64,000 nt of DNA from Symsagittifera roscoffensis. Lineage: Eukaryota > Xenacoelomorpha > Acoela > Convolutidae. The stretch is taken from the NCBI RefSeq assembly GCF_963678635.1, contig NC_087064.1:71917465-71981464 (forward strand), read 5' to 3'. Shown here one piece after another: positions 9,640-20,580 of this stretch. The translations under genes were made by a program, and so were the position numbers. The notes under the pieces were generated by a model, which worked only from the letters and a program-made list of their open reading frames with translations, was not told where the DNA came from and did not search any database. Position 1 is the first letter of the stretch; every line of letters begins with the position of its first letter.

Positions 9640-10020
9640 CAGGGGCGGATCTAGGATTTTCTCGAGGGATTTTGTCGAGCTTTTTTTTTAGGTCAACCAA
9701 ATTGATTTTCCGAGCTCTCGCAAAGCTTTAAAAAGACCCTGTTTTGGTCGAATTTTCTGCGCCGCAAGCAAAATTTTGAAAAAACAGGTCAAAAAAGGCA
9801 TTTTTACGGACTTTTTGGAAACGTTTGACCAAAAAATCGCACTTTGGTGCGCGCTCCCCCCTAAAATTAGTATATAACGGTGCCAAAGGCGCCTTTAGAA
9901 AACTTTTCGGATCCGTCACCAAAGATGGATATCTCAAAAGGGGGAACCCTTTGGGTCGGCTGGGGGTCGCATCTCTAAGAAAAGGGGCGTCCACCCCCCC
10001 CCCTCTTAAATCCGCCCCTG
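9640..10020. mobile_element. Complete hAT-type MITE
   Basis: The 381-bp element has termini CAGGGGCGGATCTAGGATTT and, at the other end, AAATCCGCCCCTG, which are inverted over about 12 bp. It is flanked by an exact 8-bp duplication, AGGCAACA (9632-9639 and 10021-10028). An 8-bp duplication with a CAGGG terminus is the hAT signature. No transposase is encoded, although both strands are open for about 80-100 codons by chance. A C-run near the right end (about 10002) recurs as a G/C homopolymer in other copies. Confidence 0.88.
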
Positions 10021-10379
10021 AGGCAACATTACCCAGCCCGGAAATAACCAAAAAAATTGCATGTAGATGTTAACCAGCGGCTCCCTGTAAAGATTTGTTG
10101 GTACTTTCCTCGTGGATAAATTGTCTTCTTAAATAACATTTTTTTTTTGCAAAAACCATTTATTGACGCATTTTTTAAAATCTAACCACTCAAAAAGAAA
10201 GGACCAATGATATACCGTGGTTTTTTTCTAGCAATTCTCATATCAACGAAAGCTAATAGGGAACAAATGATGTTTTATGTCCTTGAAAAAAATGGCCAAA
10301 GTATCGAGAAAAACAGATCTCTGTTCCGAGAAAAATTGGTCTGAAATTGGTCTATCCAGACGCAGTTTTAGTTCTCTTT

Positions 10380-10490
10380 AACTATTTTCTCCTAGGCAAC
10401 CTAGTAGCGAATTGCCACACTTATAAAGAAATAGTTCAATGGTTAAGCATATGTGAATTTTGTACATAGTAATGAACCTTTCCCTTTTGC
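10380..10490 (-). repeat. Short dispersed repeat, copy 1 (about 115 bp)
   Basis: Read on the minus strand it contains ATGTACAAAATT, then CTTTATAAG, GGCAATT and CTACTAGG, ending near AAAATAGTTAAAG. The same order recurs at 16425-16530 and 61440-61555 on the plus strand. No coding potential is seen. It is probably a non-autonomous element remnant. Confidence 0.6.
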
Positions 10491-10620
10491 GCCTTTAGAA
10501 AACTTTTAGGATCCGTCACCAAAGATGGATATCTCAAAAGGGGGAACCCTTTGGGTCGACAGGGGCTCGAATCCCTAAGAAAAGAGGCGTCACCTCCCCC
10601 CCCCCCCCCCTAAATCGTGG
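10488..10620. mobile_element. Right half of a hAT MITE
   Basis: Bases from GCGCCTTTAGAAAACTTTT through CCCTTTGGGTCGAC to a long C-run closely match 9886-10012 of the complete MITE. The left half is missing, and the right terminus decays after the C-run. Confidence 0.8.
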
Positions 10621-13198
10621 GGATAGCTAAAAAGATCCCAATTTTAGCGAAATGGTGATGAAATTTAGTTATTTTTTTGGCTTCTATTTTGTACAATATA
10701 TAAAGTTTTAAATAACCTTTTGACTAGCATTTTATAACCTGTAGGCAAATCATTTCAATTCGTGAAAACGTATGAAATTGTACTTCGAAACCTTTTTTTT
10801 TTTCAGTTATAATTCCATTTTTTGTCAACGATAAATCTGGTCGAAAAAGTCTTAAAGACTTCTCTTGTTAGATGCTGAAGCTTAGAAGATAACAGCATAC
10901 AAGCGACAATCCGATACCTGGTAAATAAAACGTCAGGACATTAAGACGACATGACACTAAGACGACACATGGGCGTTTATGCAGTTATAATAAACTGCTA
11001 CAATTTAAGCGGTTTATATTTCTCAAAAATACAACTGGAGAATTTGCATGTAGCATTGTTTAACAATTGGAGAATCGTTTGTTGCGAACTATTCAATCCA
11101 TTAGTTTTGTGGAGTCTTTATTGAGGAGTTCAGACGGACAGCCATTAAAGATTTTACACCCAGGTGATTTTCTTGATTTTAGGACTACATGTAATTTTGC
11201 TGAAATCAAAAGCCTTTTTTAAAATCAAAAGACCCTGAAATTGTTTTTCAACTCAAGAGAGAGGTAATAAAAACACGATTTTGTTTTGATACTTTAGCGT
11301 CGAATAATGATGTTTCTTAAAATAATCCTACGAACGGCTTTTCAGCAAATTTCCATGTAAAATTGTGGTCTGCGGCGTAAAAACACGGTTTGCTTTTAAT
11401 TTCAAGAAAGTAATCGATCTATCAATATGTTCGACCCAAAAAAAACTGAAGTACAAAAAGAAACTTGGCATTATGAGAAGAATTTGTAGGGATTAACAAA
11501 GAATTATCTACCACCAAGTTCAAATTTAGCTGCTGAAAAAACTTTAATGCTTAGAGATCATCGTGTTTGTGTTCATTCGTGAATGCCATTTTTTGGACAT
11601 GTTGCTTGTTCATGTTAAAAAATGCAAGAAGGGAATAACAAAAATCAGTCGGAGTGACTCCAGTTCAAAGATGAACAAATTGCACGGTGTAATTTCCCCC
11701 GAGGATAGATTCATTTCATTCAGCTTTTGTTTCATTGCCCAGCCCAACCATACTTTTTATCAAACTTTGCGCCCGTCAAATAAATCAGCCGACGTCGATA
11801 TTAAAGACGCTTCCAATTTTCAAAATGGGTGTTTATGTTTAGTTATAACTTCCAAGCCGGATATTAGCTTTCCTTATCATATGAAAAACGTTAATTTGAG
11901 TTTTTTTTCACACCAAGTCTGGGTTGCTTTGAAAAGAAAAAGAAATTTATTTTACTGTTTTATATGAATTTTATTGACATTTCACAAGTTGAGTTGAAGA
12001 CTACATCTGTAGATATGTTTTTTTTGCCAGACTGTTCACATAAAAGACATTCCGCTTCATAGATTAAAAAAAGAATAGGGTTTAAATTTCTTATCAAGAG
12101 TAAGACTTAAAACGCAAGACGTTATTTGGCTTAAATCAGATTACGGCTCCACTAGGATTCAATAAATTATCAAATTATCTTCCATAAAACACCTTTGATG
12201 TCAAAAAATCAGTTGAAATAATGTAAAGGTAAGAGATAACTTCCATGTAAAACTTAGCCTTGCTCCCTTTACAGTTGTAGATGAGGTGATAATCTCGTCT
12301 AGTTAGATATTTTGTAGTTTGATTCATGCTTTGTCACTAGGGCGAGGGACTTTTATCAGCCAAGGAAAACAAGAATGCCTGTACCATGGCAAAGCCTTAA
12401 ATGTCCAAACTGCCCTTAGGTCTGGAACAAATTTTTGTTAACAATTGATAATAATAGCAATCGTATCAAATTGTTTTCAAGCAGTTACATTGGAGGTAGT
12501 TATACAAAATTACAAATAACAAAGACAAATATACTGCCAGGCAGATCACAATTAGACATACAGATCCGTTTTTAGGTCTCTCAGTGCTGAAATAAGCGAT
12601 TTATATTTTTGATACATTATAAGAGCTCATCTTCTCAAGGCTTACAAAATCGAAAAAAAGACAAAAAACAAGGATAGCTGGTTGCTATGCGTTTAGTACA
12701 GAATGTTCTGAGCATATTCTGATGAAGATAGATGAAACGTTTTTTTTTTCAATTTTTTTTTCAGAAATCGTTTTGAAGTTTTATATTCCAAAAAAGCGCT
12801 AAAAGAATTGGCCTTACCAAATTTTCATGGCTGATCCTTTTATAATTAGCCTGCTCGCTGGGACCCTTTATATAAAAAAATTTAAAGGTCGTTTGTAAAA
12901 ATATTGAAAAGGCTTCATTATCGTAAGTCCTTGCCTCCATTACGATGATTTTTTGGGATAAGCAATTTTGCGTGAAAAAAAAACAGAAAGATACAAACCC
13001 GACCAAGAAAATCCTGCCCATTTTTGAAATGTTGGGAAAAGTATGAACAAGCGATCAAGCAATGAAAGGAACACACCAAAAAAATCAAACCCTGATTCAT
13101 TATCCAGAAAAAAGGTAGTTTATAAAATATGATTGATTGCGTCAACTTGCTGCGAGCAAGAAATTTGATACTTTCAGAAAGTTTTGGATCACAATTCA
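10621..13198. other. Non-coding stretch with repeat traces
   Basis: AT-rich sequence without a supportable gene. Bases 10935-10970 contain a short direct repeat, ACTAAGACGACA-like, related to ATTAGACG repeats at about 48327-48415. Bases 12336-12420 resemble the head of the dispersed repeat at 13199. The frame at 11563-11967 (134 aa) has no recognisable motif. Confidence 0.5.
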
Positions 13199-13745
13199 AG
13201 ACAAGACTGCTCGTATCAGGGCGAAGCCCTGAATGTTGCGACTGCCTTTTAAGGTTTTATGCAGAAGTAATAACATTAAAAAATTAAATGTAATAAAATA
13301 AAATGAAATTTTTTTTTTAATTTGAAATTTTTTAATGAAAATCATCCCCCCACACGCCATATAAAGTACAAAACAATAGATTTTGATCCTTGTAACAAAT
13401 CATTTTTGGCAAATAAGCTTCTTTCAACCAATTTGGAACGATTTCTAAGACGGATTAACTCTCCGCTTACGCGTTAATAGTGCGAAATATATCGCGCGTT
13501 AATTGTCCCAAATTGGCCGAAATGGCAATCTTTAAACCCCCATAACTTCGCGAAAAATGATCACAGGTGAAATATCTTTTCAAATTTGAGCTCAGGACAA
13601 CAATACCTATTGAATGATAAAAGAAAATTCCGTCAAAAATGGCTAGTTAAAAAGTCGAAATTTGTCTGAAGAAAAAAAAACCCAACCCCGAGCACAAATA
13701 TTCCATTACTTTCGTATCGAAAGTCGGAACAATAAGCTTTAGCAT
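13199..13745 (+). repeat. Dispersed repeat family R1, copy A
   Basis: About 545 bp aligns by eye with 47086-47628. Shared blocks include CTGCTCGTATCAGGG-like, ACTGCCTTTTAAGGTTT, CCACACGCCA, GAACGATTTCTAAGACGGAT, CGCTTACGCGTTAAT and, at the end, AAGTCGGAACAATAA. More diverged fragments occur at 14240-14310, 42725-42975, 48840-49050 and 50650-50930. There is no long frame and no clear inverted terminus. It is an old non-autonomous repeat of unknown class. Confidence 0.8.
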
Positions 13746-15284
13746 TTTGCGCTTTCTAACAAGTATTGACTAATTCCAATCTTTTTCACACCTGCTGACA
13801 ATCTTGCTACACTCCGTAACCCCGAAATTTTGTTAACTTGACTATCAGTACAAAAATTTGTTCAAACTTTGAACCTTTTTTCAGACTGCCCCCGCTACCT
13901 AAAGAAAATGCATCGTTTAGTTTTCTTATAGATCTTTGAGTTTGAGTCGATAAGTGTTTCGTACCAAAAAACAGTTTTAATTAACAATTTCAGTTTCTGA
14001 AATTCTAAACAAATTTGATGTTCTTGCGCGTCCTATTCGTTTTTTGAAGTCCACTGACAGTTTATTCGAACCAATTATTTGCTCCAACTCATGGAGGGGT
14101 TTTGAGACAAGTGAATTCGCCGCATATCCTTTTTGTTAATAACAACTAGAAATTTTGTGACCACCAATTATACCAGAGTTGCCTTATAAGATAATTTCTA
14201 AATGTTCATCGGTAAAATAGCGTTCAGATGCTCTACGAAACTTAAAAAAAAATTTTTTTTTTATAGCAAAACCGAGTACAAATATTCCGTCGTTTTCCGT
14301 TGTACCAATTCTTTTCACACCTTAGATTTTGGGGACGTGATAGTTCAGCTGGCAACAGACATGCTAACAAAAACAACTTAAAATTTTTCATAAAATGGTA
14401 TAGAGTTTATAGGAACCCTCTTACAAAATGATTGCGAGTTAAGTGGTTGACCTAATTTCAATAGAATGAACTTTCCGATTCAGATTACTTTCGGACCCTT
14501 TACATTTTGGCTTAATTTTCAAATTTTAACCGTTTTCGTTTCTCAGACAACTAATTATTCAGACTGGAAGCTACGGATTATATCTCCAATAATTTTTTCT
14601 TCGTTTTCTATTATCTTTTTTTCTAATAACTTATTCTTATGACTCATTTACCAAATCAGTCTCCACTTACTTAATAATAAATAAAGATCAAAAATGTTCT
14701 ACAAATTTCAAAAAAACAAAACGATACTTTAGACTTGAATAGAAAATATATGGAAATATCCACAGCAGAAAGTCTTCACACGGAATTCATTTTTTGCACT
14801 AAAGAATACTTCAAAATTCTCTAAGGAGGAAACAAATGGGACAACTTGCTTAGTTACATAAAGACCTTTTCCCAAGTCAACCAAAAACTGGATAATAAAG
14901 GAATAATTTTTATAAAAAAGGTTAAATGGACTGTCTTAAAATCTAAAAAGTTAACCATTCTACTCGATTGATGATGCTCTGGCCTTCGAAGGCGAGTTTT
15001 TTTTGGTCATTTTTAGTGAACTAACTAACCAATACCAGTTATGACTTAAAACGACATGCCACTTCGCATATTCGCATTTTTCAAAATCTAATCGGTACAG
15101 TTTGTTTTCTAATTGATACAGTTTTTGGAATTCAAAAAAAACTACTAACTCTTTTTAATTTTCATTTTATTTTAAAAAAAAACATTAAGGTTTCAATGTT
15201 AGCTTAGAACAAACCAATTACGCAGGCTCATCTTTTCACGTGGACGAAAGCCGGATATTGGAAAATTGACGGATTAGTTGAAGC
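13746..15284. other. Non-coding stretch
   Basis: AT-rich, with no gene recognised. It holds a diverged piece of R1 at about 14240-14310 (CCGAGTACAAATATTCCGTC). Otherwise nothing stands out. Confidence 0.5.
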
Positions 15285-15570
15285 CGCCTACCATTTTTAA
15301 GTCGACTAAATTACTTTTTTAAGCTCTGCGGAGTAATTGTTACAAAATTTTCTATTTCGTCAAAAAAACTCACATCCTTTTTTTGTTGGCACTTATTTTG
15401 AAATTATTATAATGGATAAAAATGTTGCGGAAATTGGCTGTACTAAGCGGGGATTTGGAGGGGGAGGGGATCGATTAAGACCAACTAATTATCTAAGGGT
15501 ACAATTTCACGACACACATTTTTGACCAACTGACCTTAAAATCTATCAATTTTCTAAAGGCTTCTGAAAA
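15285..15570. mobile_element. Degenerate hAT MITE copy (tentative)
   Basis: The block order AAGTCGACTAAATT, TTAAGCTCTGCGGAG, TTTTCTATTTCGTC, GGCACTTATTTTG, then later GACCTTAAAATC and TTTTCTAAAGGC, follows that of the complete MITE with many mismatches. Termini are not recognisable. Confidence 0.4.
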
Positions 15571-15714
15571 AACGCAAATTTTTTGTTTTTCAAAAAGCCC
15601 AAAAACTGAAAACCGATGTCATCAAAAGTTCTCATTAAATTCCATCCCCTCTTTGAGAAATTATACCCCCAATGCCTAGGTAGATAATTGGTTAGTCAAG
15701 TTATCTGGGGAACT

Positions 15715-15780
15715 CTTAGGGGGGGGGGGCTCCTTAGGGGGGCTCCTTAAACTCTTAGGGGGGGGGGCTCCTTAAACTTG
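15715..15780 (+). repeat. G-rich short repeats
   Basis: Three imperfect copies of CTTAGGGGGGGG-CTCCTTA occur in 65 bp. The G-runs could form a quadruplex, and they are prone to length error in sequencing. They lie just downstream of the KCTD exon donor, in the presumed intron. Confidence 0.6.
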
Positions 15781-15820
15781 ATTTTTTTTTACCTTGGTGT
15801 GAGTCATTGAGTTTACTAAC

Positions 15821-16274
15821 CTGATGCGTTTAGACTTGTCTGGTACAATTTGGTGGTCAGTCCATCTTTTGCTCTCGTTTCATATTTATTCAGAATTCGC
15901 TGTCGCGTTTGCAACTCGTCAACTAGTCCGTGCAGTCGGTAGTATTTAGCTTCGTCGATCAGACGCCTCGTCTCGGAAAATTTTTCGGGTAACGTCAAAG
16001 TGTCGTTTCTTAAGTAGTCTAATATATATCTGAATAAATTTCCGTCTCTATCTATGAAAAATCGTCCTCTTGTGTCTCGTAAAAGTGGAACAGAACTAGA
16101 ATTGTTGAGTTTGGAGAAAACTAGTCCCAAAAGAGAGTTCTCGTATCTTCCGAGCGTCTCAATAGTGGTCGTAAATGTCTGTCCTCCAATATTTAACTCG
16201 ACAACTGTAGCGTTTGCAGGTGATAATAGTTCGACCGCTGACATAGCGTCCGGTTTGATTTCGCTCGATGACAT
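15821..16274 (-). CDS. KCTD8/12/16-like protein, first coding exon (BTB/T1 domain)
   Basis: This exon encodes 151 residues from ATG at 16274 (MSSSEIKPDA...) to the donor CATCAG|GTTAGT at 15821/15820, in phase 1. Residues 23-122 form a BTB/T1 domain: VVELNIGGQTF, then a core with FFIDRDGNLFRYILDYLRND and LTLPEKF, then EAKYYRLHGLVDELQ. These match the KCTD family, best the KCTD8/12/16 group. In vertebrates that group are auxiliary subunits binding GABA-B receptors and G-protein beta-gamma; the function here is inferred from family only. The frame extends upstream to 16304, but only with a GTG. The 3' exon(s) were not found at lower coordinates, so the next intron is long or the gene leaves the window. 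Confidence 0.82.
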
Positions 16275-16424
16275 TTCGGCAATAAGTAAGAATGAACCTA
16301 ACACGAGTAAAAAATGTACATTTTAGAGGAACCTTAAACGGAAAAAAATAATTCAGTTTTTTTTTCTTGTAAAGGTATTTTTCGAATTTTTTAACTATTC
16401 AACCTCTTTCCAAAAAGGGGAGAC

Positions 16425-16530
16425 TTTTTTACTAGGTGCTAGATTTACGAATGCTTAATCATTTAATTAGTTCTTTATAAGGAGTGGCAATTCCTCACTA
16501 GGTACCAAATGGGGGATAGTTAAAATAATC
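16425..16530 (+). repeat. Short dispersed repeat, copy 2
   Basis: Contains GGGGAGACTTTTTTACTAGG, TTAGTTCTTTATAAGGAG, GGCAATTCCTCACTAGGTAC and ATAGTTAAAATAAT, the same order as 61440-61555 and, inverted, 10380-10490. It lies about 150 bp upstream of the KCTD start codon, possibly in the 5' region of that gene. Confidence 0.6.
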
Positions 16531-19500
16531 TTGTTTTTGAGGTTTTTTTTTCTTTCTTTTTTTTCTTTCAGGCTGATTTTTTGCCATTTGAATTTTTATT
16601 ATGGCGTGATACTATGCAATGCATACAATTCAGTTAGCTTTGTTGAAAGTATATGATTTAATCTTAAAAAATCTCAGAATATGAATTTACGGTTATGAAC
16701 GTAACCTGAAAAAATTGAGAGCAACTTATTGTTCTGCGTCTTCAGTTTGAGTTCATTTATGAATTTTTTTTTCAGAAAAAAAATATCATTTTAGGTGATA
16801 TTCTTTTTCCTAAAATTGAACTTTTAAAAAATTGATTTTTTTTTCTAATTATCGCTTGGATCATTTTCGATCAATCACATAAAAATGCAAAATTTTCCGC
16901 TGCAAATGAATTGATTTCAAGAAGGAAGTTGCGTTTAATTTAATTTCTAGCCAACCATCTTGAACAATTTGATTGATCAGATGACTAAAAAAAGGCATAT
17001 AACATACTGCTCTGGAAATTTTTCATTTGCAAAAAAAAAGAAGTTTTGTATTTCCAGATGATCAAAAAGGATAGCAATCAACAAAAAAATCAATTTGCCC
17101 TATTTCAGCGTATGTTATTAATTCAAATGAATTTAGAACTCGGAAAAAATAATTTCACAAAAAGTTAATTCATTTTGAGCGACCAGAAAACGTATTTTTT
17201 TGTAATGTTTCATAAAAAGGTCGCAACTAAAAATTCGTAGCATTTTACAAGCGATATTTGATTGGTAAACAATCGACCTAAAAATCGTAGGATTTGAAAA
17301 AAAACGTAGCATTCAAATTGACTCACTTAAGCGATGCATTACACATAAAAATATCATACGCTAGCGACGGACAGAAAAGATTTGAAAATTTTTAGAGAAA
17401 CACAAGCTTTTTAAGCACGGTCAAAGTTATTGATATCAAGGCGTAGTCTTGAATTTTTCGTTTGCCCTTTAACCACTCTTAAGTAGTTTCTAGCGAAAAA
17501 GATTGAATTCCGATTAAATTAAAACGTATATATATATCGTTTGCAAAAGTTTTGAGGTCAGCGTATATAAATGTTTTCTGACTATTTGAAACAGTTTCAG
17601 TGAAAGTTAGTGAAATAAAAAAAACTAGTCGAGAGTGATCTTAATTTAAAAATGATCTATGTTAAAATTTTTGGCTACATTCAGTTTGTGAACAAACCGC
17701 ATCAAAAATAAAAGTGATTGATCTGTTTTTTTTCTCATGAAATTTTGAGCAAAATATTTTGTTAAACTTAAATTGAAAAACAAAGTTTTTTTTGCATATT
17801 TGATATAATAGTGCAAAGTTTCACTAGTTGAAAACTAATCTCAGTGGTCGTGAATATTGAATTCATTGCAAAAACGATGCAAAAAGGTCGGTTTGATTTT
17901 TATTTGTGTTATTAGAAAATTTGAATATTATCAGCCTAATTTTATTTCAAAAGAAAAAAACATAGATTCTTTTGTTTTCAAGGAACTTCATATTTCAACG
18001 TTACTTTTTGGGTCTTAAAACAATTTTTCGAACAAACCAACACGGTATCGAAAAACTGACTTGAATCTTATTGTTCACTTAACATATGATATATATGCTT
18101 CATTCAGTAGAGTTTGTTGCCAATTTTTGTACCCTGCTATTTTGGCATCCGAGGAAAATTGCTATTTTGCGCATTTTGGATAGTAAACGCGCGATGTTTT
18201 TTGTTCATATGAGATGGCACATTAAATTGAAATGATGGATGTCGTTTGCTTTTTATCAAGATAAGAGGCGCTAAATATATTCAAGCGTACTTTAAACAGA
18301 AATTTTGTTCGGTTATTTCATCAATATTTCGACCAAAAACGTTTAAATTTGCCTGAAGTAGCCTTGAAACATTCAAGACTTCGCCGTGATGTAAAAACAG
18401 TTTCGTTTTTGCCTTTATACACAATTTTAATACGACAATGTTGCTAATTCATGGAGCAATATCTCATTTTGCCTGGCTGCAAATAATCAATGGCCCAAAT
18501 TTTACGCAAAATTGTTACATATATTGAAAACAAATAGTCTTTTTTTTAAAATGTTTTGTATTAAAACCGAGTTTTTTTGGCAAAGATTTGTCGAAAGTAT
18601 TTGTTAATCAGAATATCCTTTTTCGTTAAAATACGAGCTGGATAAAAAAAGCAACAGAAATTTTCAAGGAAAAATAAAACACAGGTTCAATCAAAAACAC
18701 AGATTTTTTTTATAAATTTTGTGCCACATTTTTTGTTAACCTTACCGCTTATTAAAGTGTTAAATCCTGCCGACAGCACCATATTAAAATGTTAAAATAG
18801 TATACCCATTAAAACGCTAAACTAAACTAAGCTAAGATAAAGTGATACGAAAGTAAAACTCTAATAAAATGTTCTATAAAATACGAACACTGAAACGTAC
18901 ACAGATTCACTCCGAAGGAGTGTGTATCTTCAAGGTCAGACGTAACTAAAAAGTAGGTAATTATAATTAATTAGACAATCATGCAGCGCAATTGGCTTTT
19001 TTTTCTGGAAAAATAGAAAAAAAATTATTCAAAATCACTTACCTCATTCATTAACAAATAATTGTTTAACTATTGAACTTGATTGCAAAAGTTATAGCAA
19101 AACGAGAACCCAAAACCTGATTGATTGGGTAAGCGTTCTCCGACATGTAATCGCTTCAATTTTTAACTGAAGCTTAACCTAAAAGAGCCGGAAAAAGTTC
19201 TAGTATTGTATCTTATAGCTCTAGATTGAATTTATTTTTCATTTTTTGGAGCAATAAATGCAAGTTATTCATTTATAGATTACCAATGACTGTACTATAA
19301 CATAACAGTCAAGTATATAAGTTTTATGATATGAATGGCAATTAAGGTTTCTGACTCTGTAAAATATAACCAACCTTTCGGCGTGAAATTTCTCTCCTGT
19401 ACCGTTGAAACCTTTTTCTGGGAGCGCTCAAGTGCGACGATGGTAAATATTCCTCGGTCGCGCTGGTTTGCTTTTGTCCCGTTATAGGCGCCGCTTTTCG

Positions 19501-20199
19501 CTTTTGCTAATAATCGACTACTAATTCCCGTTTTACGCGCTCAACTGTCAGCCTATAATGGGGATTAGCCACGCAAGTTGTCATATATTGGAAGATTATA
19601 GATTACAATAGAATTGTTAGGCTGAACGTCAAGGTAAAAGGAAAACAATGCCCTGTTGATCCGTTTAGCGCTAAATAAGGACTAAGCAGGGCGCTTCATT
19701 AGAGCGAAACGGGAAAGCTGAAAACGCGGAAACAGGAAACGAAAGAAGGAAACTATGTTTACATTGGGTCAACTATAGGGCTTTTGAAATACAATCTAGT
19801 TCTATACAAACTGCGCAAATACAATCTCAAAATTGATTTCGGATTTCGTTTTTTTTCAATGTCTTTGTACGCATATGTAGGACTAACAGTGTGTTTGAAT
19901 TGCAGTTGCAGAAATTTTTTAGGAAGTATTGTGTTACCATAATGGTACTTTGAAAGCAGACTCGACCGCAAAATTCAAACAATGGAAATTGAAAAAATAG
20001 ACAAATTATAATGCTGCATGCAATTGGAAAATTTGAAGACGCTAAAAAAATTGAAAATTAGTTCTAAAATTAGTTTTGGAAAGTTAAAAAAGCTGTGATA
20101 TATTCAAAAAGACAATGATAACATTAATGAGAAAACTGGAAAAGATACAAACTTGATTTTCTATTTAAGATCTGACGCACGTTAGACAAAATTTTCAGG
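16531..20199. other. Long non-coding stretch with one GC-richer patch
   Basis: Mostly very AT-rich, without supportable exons. Bases 17430-17475 and 18355-18400 carry an R1-head-like motif (AAGGC...TCTTGAA, GTTTGCCCTTTAA). A patch at about 19380-19730 is clearly richer in G+C, with several CpG (for example CGGTCGCGCTGG and GGCGCCGC). It could be a promoter or 5' exon of the upstream part of the KCTD gene, but I see no coding frame or core promoter I would defend. Confidence 0.4.
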
Positions 20200-20580
20200 A
20201 GCGAACGCGAATTTAGGGGGGAGGGGAGGGAGAAGAGGGGGCTTTTACAAGTGTTTCGCACTCCCTCTTAACAAGCAAAAGAACCCCCCTTTTGGTTTTG
20301 TCTTACGGTAACATTTTGGTCGATTTACCTTAAAAATGTGTAAATGCACCTTCGGCCTTAAAATAAGCTGAATTTGCCAAAGAGCGAGCGCTATAATAAA
20401 AAGGACGCGCTTTTTTAAAAATAAACGGCCTTTCTGGCACTTTTTCTTTTGAAAAAATTGCGAGCGGCGAAAATTGTTTTAGGGAAAAATATAGTGTTTT
20501 GAGGGAGCTCAAAAAATTAATTTGGTCGACGCAAAACAAAGGTCGACAAATTTTGGAAATTTTTTGAAAATTATTTTAAA
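20200..20580. mobile_element. Degenerate hAT MITE copy
   Basis: G-rich tract at 20213-20242, then TTTACCTTAAAAAT, GCACCTTCGGCC, GAGGGAGCTC, AATTTGGTCGACG and ATTTTTTGAAAA, in the order seen in the better-preserved copy at 53445-53860. Termini are eroded. Confidence 0.55.

Noticed and set aside
9728-10073. Two opposite frames of 82-107 aa in the hAT MITE
   Set aside because: They lie inside a non-autonomous element with fixed ends and match no protein family.
11563-11967. 134-aa plus-strand frame
   Set aside because: No recognisable domain; composition like translated AT-rich DNA.
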